DNA of 64,000 nucleotides from Rothia aerolata (lineage in GTDB: Bacteria; Actinomycetota; Actinomycetes; Actinomycetales; Micrococcaceae). A program made the position numbers and the translations under genes. The notes under the pieces are model-generated. The model did not search any database. It was not told the origin of the DNA and worked only from the letters and a program-made list of their open reading frames with translations. Of this stretch, positions 56,002-63,975 are shown piece by piece; within the stretch, counting starts at the first letter, position 1, and each line of letters opens with the position of its first letter. Location: NCBI RefSeq assembly GCF_014635585.1, contig NZ_BMDC01000001.1, forward strand, positions 469,971-533,970, in the 5' to 3' direction.

Positions 56002-57056
56002 GCTTTTACACCTCCGGATTCCTGAAGTATGCTTGTTATCATTTGTAGTTTACCCCTGAATCTTTTTTTCAAGATAGCTTCGATAGTTTGAGCATGATTT
56101 TTTTCAGGTGTATATATATCTACACCGATGAGATAAGAACCGTCCGCTTGGGGCACTGCGCGCAAAGGAGGCCAAGGATATTTATAGTCATATTTTTCTA
56201 GCGACTCCTTAAGATCTTCCCAAGATTTGAACACTTTTGTTCCATTTGAGTGCATAGGTATTGTAATTTTTTCCCCACCCCAAAGGTCTCTATACCACTC
56301 AAGGGTTTCCACTTTTGTGAGTTCTATTGCTTTTTTCTCTATATCGGGTTTCAGTAAGTTTTCGTGAAATCGATTAGCCGTTTCTGAGTCGGGAATCCTA
56401 CCAAGTTTAAGATACCATTTTACAGGCATACTATGGATTCTGGAATCATCATGTTTTACTATATTAACTAAGTGTTCGTAGACTGTTGTAAAAGACAGAT
56501 TTAATTTAGTTATATTGACCCATCTATGCCAATCTTCCAATCCAAATTTGTTAATTGTCCAATCCCCCACTAGATCCGCTACTCTTCTTCTATATGAAAC
56601 CTGAGACGGTTGAAACATTGGACCCATAATTTGGATTTCACTACTCCAAATCATATCCTGTATACAAGATCGGTTGATTATATTATGATTGATATCAATA
56701 TTGTTAACACCGACAGCAACAACGTCTATTGATTCTTGCATATATAATTCATACAAAGTTGACAAATACCTTGAGTCATAGGTGTCATCCTGGTCTAGAT
56801 AACATATTACATCGCCGTCACTTAGTTTTAATCCCAAATTTCTTGGAATCCCTGGGTGCCCTACGTTATCACGTATTGTAATCATTCTAATTCTATCGTC
56901 CATTAGACTATTAACTATGGACTCAGTCTCATCTGTGCACCCATCTAGAACGATTATAGCTTCCCAGTTATTGTATTTTTGATTTTGCAGTGAGTTTATA
57001 GCATCCCTAATATAAGATGCTCCATTGTATGTTGGGATAATAATACTGAATTTCAT
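55998..57056 (-). CDS. Family 2 glycosyltransferase
   Basis: 352 residues. FSIIIPTYNGASYIRDAINSL opens a canonical GT-A domain, with LDQDDTYD as metal-binding DxD and a C-terminal extension of unknown role. Transcribed directly after the two precursor genes, behind a partial terminator, and coupled to the next GT. Likely tailoring enzyme; cell-surface glycan synthesis is the alternative. Confidence 0.82.
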   Translation of the reverse strand: MKFSIIIPTYNGASYIRDAINSLQNQKYNNWEAIIVLDGCTDETESIVNSLMDDRIRMITIRDNVGHPGIPRNLGLKLSDGDVICYLDQDDTYDSRYLSTLYELYMQESIDVVAVGVNNIDINHNIINRSCIQDMIWSSEIQIMGPMFQPSQVSYRRRVADLVGDWTINKFGLEDWHRWVNITKLNLSFTTVYEHLVNIVKHDDSRIHSMPVKWYLKLGRIPDSETANRFHENLLKPDIEKKAIELTKVETLEWYRDLWGGEKITIPMHSNGTKVFKSWEDLKESLEKYDYKYPWPPLRAVPQADGSYLIGVDIYTPEKNHAQTIEAILKKRFRGKLQMITSILQESGGVKA

Positions 57057-57076
57057 TGAACCGTTTTAAACTAAAG

Positions 57077-57108
57077 AAATAGCCCCCTGATGTGACAGGA
57101 GACTATTT
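57077..57108 (-). terminator. Attenuator after lanA2
   Basis: A 13-bp stem (57077-57089 with 57096-57108), perfect when G-U pairs are counted, with a 6-nt loop and T-rich sequence after it. It lies between lanA2 and the first glycosyltransferase, so precursors would be transcribed in excess over the enzymes, as is common in lantibiotic operons. Confidence 0.7.
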
Positions 57109-57136
57109 CCCTTACATTATAAGTATTTCTAGATTT

Positions 57137-57382
57137 TTATTTACGGGTTGTCAGGTAAACGCTAGCACCGCCGCCAACTGCACTAAGCAACGCACCCGCA
57201 GAGTATGCGATCAACGGGGTGCCGCCTCCGGACGCTGCTAGAAGTTCCTCTTCAGACAGTTCTGCGATACCCGCGGGATGTGCAGGGATCATAGCAAGCT
57301 GGTCGTCGGTCAACGTGTTTCGATATTCAGCGTTCTTCCATGCCTCCGCAACATCAACGGCGGCAATTACATCAGACTTCAT
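57137..57382 (-). CDS. lanA2: Lanthipeptide precursor LanA2, Cys-free core
   Basis: 81 residues. The leader (EAWKNAEYRNTLT, LSEEELLAASGG) is that of class II two-peptide precursors and matches LanA1. Cleavage after the double glycine (residues 52-53) leaves a 28-residue core starting GTPLIAYSAGALLS. The core has six Ser/Thr and no Cys, so lanthionine cannot form; only dehydrated or D-amino acid residues (via LanJ) are possible. GAGG lies 7 nt before the ATG. It follows lanA1 by 31 nt. Confidence 0.85.
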   Translation of the reverse strand: MKSDVIAAVDVAEAWKNAEYRNTLTDDQLAMIPAHPAGIAELSEEELLAASGGGTPLIAYSAGALLSAVGGGASVYLTTRK

Positions 57383-57413
57383 AATATTCCTCTACCGTGT
57401 CAGATATCTTAAC

Positions 57414-57644
57414 TTACTTACCCGTGCAACCTGCGAACGAGGCGATAACCGATGCTGCGCCGGAAGCAAGTAGTGAGTAAGTAAACAGGATGGGTGTTCC
57501 GCCGCCGTTTGCTGCCACCAGGTCCTCCTCGCTCAGCTCAATGATTCCTGCTGGACTAGCGGGGATCATATGGCGCTGTTCAGGGGTCAAGGAGTTACGG
57601 TACGACTCAGACTTCCATGCGCGGGCAATGTCAATTTCTTCCAT
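57414..57644 (-). CDS. lanA1: Lanthipeptide precursor LanA1, single-Cys core
   Basis: 76 residues. Leader MEEIDIARAWKSESYRNSLT... ends LSEEDLVAANGG, a class II double-glycine site. The core starts near residue 49 (GTPILFTYSLLASG) and holds seven Ser/Thr and one Cys (Cys73). Ser69-x-x-x-Cys73 near the C-terminus has the spacing of the terminal ring of cytolysin small subunit, so a single lanthionine is likely. ATG 57644 has GGAG 6 nt upstream; the frame opens earlier at a TTG. First gene of the operon. Confidence 0.87.
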   Translation of the reverse strand: MEEIDIARAWKSESYRNSLTPEQRHMIPASPAGIIELSEEDLVAANGGGTPILFTYSLLASGAASVIASFAGCTGK

Positions 57645-57656
57645 GACAAGCTCCAA

Positions 57657-58342
57657 AATATTCTCGGGTGTGCAATATGGGCTATGACCTATATCATAAC
57701 AATCTTATTGTAATCTAAAAAAACACTTATTGTCAAGTGTTTCAAAAAAAATTTTCCAGGCTAGACAATAACATTTATAGGTTTTTCAACATGACGCACT
57801 ATCAGAACCTCAGTGCACCACCCCTTTTAGATAGTCATTGTTAAAAATTACACTCACCGATCAATAATTGCATTGTAAAGCAATTACAAATCCTTTAAAT
57901 TTAAGGTAAATAGGGTAAATAAAAGGGTATTAATTTTCAGGTTATTTTTGGTAGGTCAACCGGCCAGCATGAGATCGCTACGCCTATTTCACGACGGTTG
58001 CGACACCAGTTTATAGCAGCAAAGACCCCCTGCAGTACTGAAAATTTGCCTCTTCGATATTTTCAAACCTTTGTGCGCTCAAAAGATAGCAAATCAAGAT
58101 GACGCTTCTGGATAAATTATAAGGGATTGATTTTCTCACTTACTATAGGGCAAATTACAAATTTTTTATTGAAAACTCATATGCTAATTGTGCACTACAC
58201 CAGGACCCTAGTCCACGAGGTACCGCAAACAGCGACATCGACAATATTTCTACTATGGGGTGCAGCTATTAGAGAATGAGAGACCGAAGGGGCTTCCTGC
58301 CCTTCAAAAAACTAACGTGCCAAGCAACTCCAGCCAGACCGC
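57657..58342. other. AT-rich non-coding right flank of the cluster
   Basis: No gene is supported. It holds the lanA promoter near the left end and a weak 7-bp hairpin near 57867-57889 (TAATTGC/GCAATTA). Composition returns to chromosomal near 58200-58340, next to the split MBL gene. No integrase, transposase end or regulator was recognised. Confidence 0.6.
57707..57742 (-). promoter_or_regulatory. lanA promoter with overlapping inverted repeat
   Basis: Minus-strand TTGACA (57736-57731) and TACAAT (57712-57707) are separated by 18 bp, about 65 nt upstream of the lanA1 start. An 8-bp inverted repeat AAACACTT/AAGTGTTT (57721-57742) covers the -35 and could be a repressor site. Confidence 0.72.
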
Positions 58343-59173
58343 TTGCCCCCCATCACCCTCAGCGAGCACATCATGGAAGCTATCCGCTCTGTCACCGATA
58401 AGCCGGTCACCCACGTGGTCTACTCCCACTGGCATGCCGACCACATCGGAGTAACCCCGGTCTACGGCGAGAATGTAGAAATCATCGCCCACGAGAAGAC
58501 CAAGGAGCTGCTGACCCGCTTCCCCGATGAAAACCGCCCCCTGCCCACCATTACCTTCGATAAGGAGTACAAGCTGAGCGTAGGCGGCCTGGATATTGAA
58601 CTGCGCTACTACGGCCAGTCCCACTCCGAAGGCCTGATCTTCAGCTACCTGCCCAAGGAGAAGGTGCTGATGGCAGTGGACATCGCCTCCCCCGGTTGGG
58701 TTACCTTCCGCGACGCCGACGCTTCCGAGAACTTCAACGGCTACGTTGAGGCTTTCGACAAGATTCTTGACTACGACTTCGACATCGTGATTTCCGGTCA
58801 CGTCTCGACGTACGGTAACCGCGAAGACGTCGAAGAGGGTAAGGAGTACATGAAGGATTTGGAGAAGTACGCCAAGATTGCCCTGGAAACCGTGGACATG
58901 GAGTACTTCACCAAGCAGCTCGAAGGCACTCCTTATAAGGTAGCCTTCCGCTTTGCCGAGGAAAACTACTTCCAGGCGGCCACCAACTACGGCACCAAGC
59001 TCATGCTCGAGGCTCCGACCTCCAACGGCAAGCTCTGGGCTGAGCGACTGAACGGTGTTGAGGCCTTCACCGCCCACAACATGTTCGCCATGATCGAGCA
59101 CACCAGGCTCGAAAAGCCCCACGGTGGCTACATGACCCAGAAGGGCAAGCCCTTCCCCAAGTGGTACGCCTAG
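58343..59173 (+). pseudogene. MBL-fold hydrolase, C-terminal fragment (split gene, 3' part)
   Basis: Homology begins at ITLSEHIMEAIRSVTDKPVTH and includes the metal site HWHADHIG (residues near 30), the later GHVSTYG and the C-terminal helical region. The missing N-terminus is at 44576-44839. No start codon with a good ribosome site precedes this part, so it is probably not translated as a working enzyme, although the frame itself is intact for 270 codons. Followed by a good aldehyde dehydrogenase frame on the same strand. Confidence 0.8.
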
Positions 59174-59263
59174 TACCCGCCCCTTTCCGCCCGGTGGGCA
59201 GCAAATCTCAGTTACCCACCGGGCACTCCTTCTTTACAGATTGACCTACGATAAGGAAAGAAA

Positions 59264-60727
59264 ATGTCACAGCTTGAAAAAGCAGTCCACTGGATTAACG
59301 GCCAATGGGTAGATTCCGGTGAAACCAAAGAAAGCCACGACCCCGCCACCGGTGAGGTGATTGGAACTTATGTTGAGGCTGGCCCCGACGAAATGCAGCA
59401 GGCTATCGATGCCGCTCAGAAGGCCTTTAAAGAAACCGACTGGAAAGACAACCGCCGCCTGCGCAACATCGTGCTAACCAAGCTGGCTGAAGCTTTCGAG
59501 CAAGCTATGCCCGAGCTGGTGGAGATTACCGGCCTGGAAAACGGCAAGGTCAAGTCCCATGCTGAAATCGAATTTGAGGTTGTTCCCCATACTTTCCGTG
59601 TCAATGCCGGTCTGACCCTGACCGACTTTGGTCGCGCTATGCAGGTTATCCCCGGTAGCCTCGATATGGTTCTGCGCGAACCAGTAGGTGTTGCAGGTAT
59701 TATCGCTCCCTGGAACTCCCCGGTTGCCTTGGGCGTGCGCTCACTTGCCCCTGCGCTGGCAGCCGGCACCACCGTCGTCATGCATCTACCCCGCCAGACC
59801 GCCCACATCAACCATCTCATTGCCAAGACCATCGCCTCGGTCAAGGAGATTCCCGAGGGAGTTATCAACGTGGTCATTGGTGGGGCAAAGACCGGCCAGC
59901 TGTTGGTTGACTCCCCCGCCGTCCCCACTATTTCCTTTACCGGTTCCAGCCAGACCGGTCGCTCCATTTCTGCCTCGGGTGCAGACAACCTCAAGCGCTT
60001 TGGTCTTGAGCTGGGCGGTAAGACCCCTATGGTGGTCTTTGACGATGCTGATATTGACGCCTATGTTGCCACCCAGGTTCCCGCCCTGTCTGTCTTCGCT
60101 GGCCAGTTCTGCATGACCGCCTCGCGGGTGCTGGTACACGAGTCAGTTGCCGATGAGGTACGCACCAAGCTGGTGGATGCTCTCTCGCAGATTAAGGTTG
60201 GCCCGGCAGCTGACCCCAGCTCTGAGATGGGTCCGCTGATTGACCGCCCCAACGTGGAACGAGTCAACGGCATGGTTGAAGACGCCATCAACGACGGCGC
60301 TAAGGTTCTGCTGCGCGGTGGCCCCTTCACCGAGGGTCCGCTCTCAGAGGGTGCCTTCTATGCCCCGACCCTTCTCGAAGTTGATTCCTGTGATTTTGAT
60401 ATCGTTCAGCAGGAGGTCTTTGGCCCCGTGCTGGTTATGCAGACCTTCACTTCTGAAGAAGAGGCTATCGAGATGGCCAACGCCACCGAATACGGTCTGG
60501 CCGCCGCCATTTGGTCGCGCGATATCGACCGCCCCCTGCGGGTGGCCCGCGAGATTGAGGCAGGCACCGTCTGGATTAACGACTGGGCAGCCCTCTTCGA
60601 CCAGTTCGAAGAGGGAGGATACAAGGCCTCCGGCGTTGGCCGCATGCGCGGTCTTGCTGTACTCGATGATTTCCTGGAATGCAAGCACATTTCCCTGGGC
60701 CCAGGCCGGGTAGGCGACCATGGCTAG
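59264..60727 (+). CDS. NAD(P)-dependent aldehyde dehydrogenase
   Basis: 487 residues, normal ALDH length. Asn in IIAPWNSP, Glu in LELGGKTP and the nucleophile Cys in GQFCMTASR are present. The usual cofactor-binding Lys in VVKPxxQT is replaced (VVMHLPRQT), which may affect cofactor affinity. GGAAAG lies 7 nt before the ATG. Belongs to the operon of the alcohol dehydrogenase at 43.5 kb now separated by the island; the pair would oxidise an alcohol to an acid. Confidence 0.88.
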   Translation: MSQLEKAVHWINGQWVDSGETKESHDPATGEVIGTYVEAGPDEMQQAIDAAQKAFKETDWKDNRRLRNIVLTKLAEAFEQAMPELVEITGLENGKVKSHAEIEFEVVPHTFRVNAGLTLTDFGRAMQVIPGSLDMVLREPVGVAGIIAPWNSPVALGVRSLAPALAAGTTVVMHLPRQTAHINHLIAKTIASVKEIPEGVINVVIGGAKTGQLLVDSPAVPTISFTGSSQTGRSISASGADNLKRFGLELGGKTPMVVFDDADIDAYVATQVPALSVFAGQFCMTASRVLVHESVADEVRTKLVDALSQIKVGPAADPSSEMGPLIDRPNVERVNGMVEDAINDGAKVLLRGGPFTEGPLSEGAFYAPTLLEVDSCDFDIVQQEVFGPVLVMQTFTSEEEAIEMANATEYGLAAAIWSRDIDRPLRVAREIEAGTVWINDWAALFDQFEEGGYKASGVGRMRGLAVLDDFLECKHISLGPGRVGDHG

Positions 60728-61272
60728 CCAAGAGTTCACTATCGCCCCGGCGGGCGTGTCCGTGCCCACGCCGGGGCGCTGGGAGGACAAAGCCGCAATC
60801 CGCGAGGTCATCGATAACTGGGTGATTTTCTCGGATTCGGGCCTGTGGGGAGAATTCACCACGGTCTGGAATGACGGCGCCGATATGTCTGCCACCTGGA
60901 AGGAGGCTCCCGCCACCGAGTTTGGTGCTGGTAGATGTTGACTGTACCGGCCGCTTCTTCGACTTCTTTGAGAAGATCGACGGTAGATGGGGCATCTCTC
61001 GCCGCTGGTGCATCTATGAGAAAGACCGCATGGACCCGGTAAATTCAAGCCAAACTCTTCAGCTCGATCAAGAGTTGCTTGATTCCTTCCCCGAGGGCTA
61101 CCGGCACCTGGCCTACCTGCAAACCCAGATTGGCTATCAGATTTCTGGCCACCCGCGGGCCGGAATGAAGGGTCCCGAAATTGAGGAGCTCTATGCTGCT
61201 GGCCGGGATTTTCTGGCCGGTGAGCCCCTCTCAGCAATTGAGCCGATTCCTAGCGATCCTATTTTGAGCTAG
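60720..61272 (+). pseudogene. SnoaL/NTF2-like gene with internal deletion
   Basis: The first frame runs MASQEFTIAPAGVSV...WVIFSDSGLWGEFTTVWNDGADMSATW, then breaks near 60930. Another frame continues VDVDCTGRFFDFFEKIDGRWGISRRWCIYEKDRMDPV to the end. A stretch of the NTF2 fold is missing, so both a frameshift and a deletion are implied. Overlaps the ALDH end by 8 nt, as in an operon. Last member of the broken operon. Confidence 0.75.
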
Positions 61273-61327
61273 CTGAAGCGACAACTCACCGGGGCAGAGC
61301 AACTCTACTTGAGCTACCCTGTATCTG

Positions 61328-61383
61328 GAGAGGCCACTTTTATACCGTTTTTTTGCTGATTTCCGGTATAAAAGTGGCCTCTC
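61328..61383. repeat. Palindromic repeat type A, copy 1
   Basis: Arms 61328-61347 and 61364-61383 are perfect 20-bp complements (GAGAGGCCACTTTTATACCG) around a 16-nt loop. Related arms recur at 61515-61569 and 61967-61986. Confidence 0.85.
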
Positions 61384-61401
61384 GGGCGTTCTCCGCAGAG
61401 A

Positions 61402-61465
61402 AGGTACAAGCGAAGTCCCCCGGGTACAAGACAATACTTGTCCCCGGGGACCACGCTTGTACTTT
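61402..61465. repeat. Palindromic repeat type B
   Basis: Imperfect arms of about 27-29 nt (61402-61430 and 61437-61465) around the core GTACAAGCG...GTCCCC. The right arm read in reverse (AAGTACAAGCGTGGTCCCC) matches the palindrome at 17280-17333. A half-copy CTTGTACCTT lies at 61487-61496. Confidence 0.75.
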
Positions 61466-61514
61466 CGACACCCCGATGAGAAGTAACTTGTACCTTGTTT
61501 CCACCGAGTTTCCC

Positions 61515-61569
61515 GAGTGGTCATTTTTGTACCGAAAACTGGAGAAAAACGGTCTAAAAATGGCCGCTC
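61515..61569. repeat. Palindromic repeat type A, copy 2
   Basis: Imperfect arms 61515-61534 and 61550-61569 (GAGTGGTCATTTTTGTACCG against GAGCGGCCATTTTTAGACCG) around a loop resembling CGAAAACTGGAGAAAA. Confidence 0.7.
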
Positions 61570-61944
61570 GATCATTTGGGCAGATCTTGTAGCTACCCTA
61601 TTTCATCAAGTCGCTGAAGCGTTGAAATATGCCTCAAGCAACAACTCTGCATGCTGACCCTTCTGGGTAAGTGAACGAGCATTAGGTTGAAAGGCGCTGG
61701 CTTCTGTGCGGGGGCGGTGATTTGTCCTAGAACTCTGAACTAGCAGTGGGTTATAGGACTAAAAGTGTGTCCTCAACACCCCGCGTACCCCCAACAAACA
61801 CAAGACACCCAGTCCCACAACTTAGCCCCAGAAGCTAGCATCAACCTTCTACCGCCTAAAATTCCAGCATCTACAATATGAGGCAGTCATGAATTTCGTC
61901 CGGAAACAAACTCTCGATACACGTAGATTCCCGTTGCTAGACCT

Positions 61945-61990
61945 AAGGTACAAGCAAAGCCGGGTTGAGAAGCCACTTTTGTGCCGAAAA
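61945..61990. repeat. Fused half-copies of repeats B and A
   Basis: AAGGTACAAGC (half of type B) is followed by GAGAAGCCACTTTTGTGCCG (half of type A, 61967-61986). Consistent with decay or recombination of the cluster. Confidence 0.6.
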
Positions 61991-62138
61991 TCTGCGAAAA
62001 CCCTGTATGCCAGCTAGCTGTAGACGCAGAGCATGCCCTCCAAAATCGGAGCCGACCAGGACCTAGAAAAGCAAGAGTTGTAGCAGAAGCTCAGTCCCAT
62101 TCTCGACAGTGGGACTGGGATTCTTTGCGTTAACCTCG

Positions 62139-63458
62139 CTATACCTTCGAATCTGCCTCAGCTATCTGCAGGCTCGTGTAATACTGCTCAGCCTCAGCTT
62201 CTTCATTAAACTCAAGTACATCACCGGCAATGCTATCGAGGGCGGCGTGGACCTCTGCCGGGGTGGCGTAGAAGAATTCGCGACGCAGGTTCACGCGGTT
62301 CACGCGTTGCTTAGCAAAGGCTTCATGTAGCTGGTGCTCGACATCAACGGCATCCTCAGTGAAGAAGAGGGCATGTACATCGAATCCGAAAGGTACAGAT
62401 GCGTCTCCAAGCTCGCGAACTCGGTCCATAGGGTCGAGACGGCGGGTCATGCCAATCTTGACCATGCGTTGCCCAAAGGAGCCGATGTTTGAGATAACGT
62501 AGACGTAGCCGGCACGCGTGTTAGCCTTACGGTAATCCACATCGGCGATACCTGCATCAATCTGTTCTAACTCAGCCTGAATCTCTGCAATGCGCTCGCT
62601 ATCGCCGGTAGCCTGAATACGGGCCAAGACATTTTCAAAGTGCTTGCGCTCCTTTAGTAGAGCCTTTTTCTTGGCCTCCATCTCAGCCTCTGCCTGGGCC
62701 TGCTCGCGCAATGCCTCACGCATTGCTCGTTGCTCCTCTTTTTCAATCTCGCGGGCTTGCTCGACCTGCCCGGCAATTTCTAGTTCCTGACCCTTGAGAC
62801 GCTGATACTCATAGCTAATTGAAATATCCAAAGGCTTAGTCAGGCGGGAAATAGCGTCGGCTGCTTTGCCGATTTTGTCAGCGCTCGACTGGACGTTTTT
62901 AGCCGTTACAGACTTGATGATGTTCTCCACCTCAGCGTTAAAGCAACGCAGAGCCAGACGGGCAATATTCTTCTTGAGCTGTTTAACCTTACCGGCTGCT
63001 GTGGGCAGAAGCTCATTCTCATCTGCATCCACTGCCAGCCCACTAGAAGACAGAGTTTTCATCTCACTCCGAAGCTCACGCAAATCAGTTTTGAGTTCAG
63101 TGTATGAAGTGGCGGGGTGAGCAAAGTCTTCAAGGCCTAGTGTTAGTGTCACGAACTTATTTTCAAGCTCAGGAATTTCTGCAATCAGACTACTCTTCTG
63201 GGCGTTCAGCTCATCCACACGGGCCTTAGCGAAGCTCATGGCCTTGTCTTGCTCCCACACCTCAGCGCCCCCGTGGGAGTCCATAAACATCTGGAGGTGT
63301 TCATTATGCCCGCGCAAGCGCTCAAGCTCCTGATTGAGAGACACGATTTCCTCGGCCATTTTGAGTATAACGTCGTTTTTCTTACGGGCTAGCGAAGTGA
63401 AGTGCTCAGCCACCATTGCCGGTGATACTGAATCGGCTGGATAATGCTGTTGCGTCAT
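62139..63458 (-). CDS. DUF4041 / T5orf172 (GIY-YIG-like) coiled-coil protein
   Basis: 439 residues. Long coiled coil in the N-terminal two-thirds (DUF4041-like region with KQLKKNIARLALRCFNAEVE), then a T5orf172/MUG113 GIY-YIG-like domain at about residues 320-400 (YVYVISNIGS, KIGMTRR, VEHQLHEAFA). Such proteins are common in phages and mobile islands. Nuclease activity is possible but unshown. It overlaps the small membrane gene upstream by four bases. Confidence 0.8.
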   Translation of the reverse strand: MTQQHYPADSVSPAMVAEHFTSLARKKNDVILKMAEEIVSLNQELERLRGHNEHLQMFMDSHGGAEVWEQDKAMSFAKARVDELNAQKSSLIAEIPELENKFVTLTLGLEDFAHPATSYTELKTDLRELRSEMKTLSSSGLAVDADENELLPTAAGKVKQLKKNIARLALRCFNAEVENIIKSVTAKNVQSSADKIGKAADAISRLTKPLDISISYEYQRLKGQELEIAGQVEQAREIEKEEQRAMREALREQAQAEAEMEAKKKALLKERKHFENVLARIQATGDSERIAEIQAELEQIDAGIADVDYRKANTRAGYVYVISNIGSFGQRMVKIGMTRRLDPMDRVRELGDASVPFGFDVHALFFTEDAVDVEHQLHEAFAKQRVNRVNLRREFFYATPAEVHAALDSIAGDVLEFNEEAEAEQYYTSLQIAEADSKV

Positions 63459-63751
63459 CGATTACTCCGTGGTGCGTAGGGAATGGGGTCTTTTGCTTTA
63501 CGGTAGGAGGCATGCCTGTTGAGGTAGTGAAACAGCAAGAAAGCAGCCAGTGGGGCACAGACGAAAACGCCTCCTGAAGGTAGCGTCGCCAATGAGCAGA
63601 GAATGAAAAAGTACCCCCAGTAGAGCCAGCTCTTACCTGGGAGGTGAGCATTCCTCATCTCAACTTTCTGTGCATAGGAGAGGTACACTTCCGATGCAGT
63701 TGGTGGCCTCACCCCTGGATAAGGCTCGAAAAGCTCGGGTTCGTATTTCAT
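63455..63751 (-). CDS. Small two-helix membrane protein
   Basis: 98 residues from the ATG at 63751 (MKYEPELFEPYPG; a longer frame starts 33 nt upstream). Two adjacent hydrophobic helices (WLYWGYFFILCSLATL and VCAPLAAFLLFHYL). ATGA overlap with the DUF4041 gene implies a coupled pair. Family not recognised. Confidence 0.6.
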   Translation of the reverse strand: MKYEPELFEPYPGVRPPTASEVYLSYAQKVEMRNAHLPGKSWLYWGYFFILCSLATLPSGGVFVCAPLAAFLLFHYLNRHASYRKAKDPIPYAPRSNR

Positions 63752-63975
63752 GGAAACCTCGTATGTGAATGAAACACCCCACAATTGGGGACAACAAGGT
63801 TAACTTTACGATTAAATGGAGGGCAGAAGCGCTCCAGACACAAAAGATCCTGCCGCCTTCATTGGTTGCAGGTCCCCCTGGGAGGGGACTCCCCCGGGGT
63901 GTTTTCGGTTGCCGTCCGCACAGTTCTGCCTCTCTCTGTGTGTACGGGTCTGGGAGGGCATACTTTTTTCATACT

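Larger units (their letters stand above)
44828..58345. mobile_element. Acquired 13.5-kb island splitting the MBL gene
   Basis: The N- and C-terminal halves of one MBL gene flank this segment, and the rest of the same operon lies on either side (alcohol dehydrogenase left, aldehyde dehydrogenase right). Left edge ends in GCCCCC (44822-44827); right edge begins in GCCCCCC (58345-58351). Contents: IS110 fragment, membrane-protein remnant, Doc-type remnant, then AT-rich lanthipeptide cluster. No tRNA target, integrase or long direct repeats were seen. Exact edges are uncertain by a few bases. Confidence 0.75.
61273..62138. other. Repeat-rich region without genes
   Basis: No convincing coding frame. 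The first half is filled by the palindromic repeats listed separately (61328-61569) and the second half contains one fused half-copy near 61945-61990. 61600-61940 shows no further structure. Confidence 0.6.

Noticed and set aside
44828..58345. Island as an integrative element or prophage with att sites
   Set aside because: No integrase, tRNA target or long direct repeats; only short C-runs at the junctions.
58304..59122. 272-codon antisense frame over the MBL C-terminal fragment
   Set aside because: Repetitive Val/Gly/His-rich composition typical of a mirrored GC-rich gene; the plus strand has real MBL motifs.
60344..61237. 297-codon minus-strand frame over ALDH end and SnoaL remnant
   Set aside because: No domain, overlaps two recognisable plus-strand genes.
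61328..61990. CRISPR array
   Set aside because: The repeats are palindromes in different orientations with no regular spacers and no cas genes.
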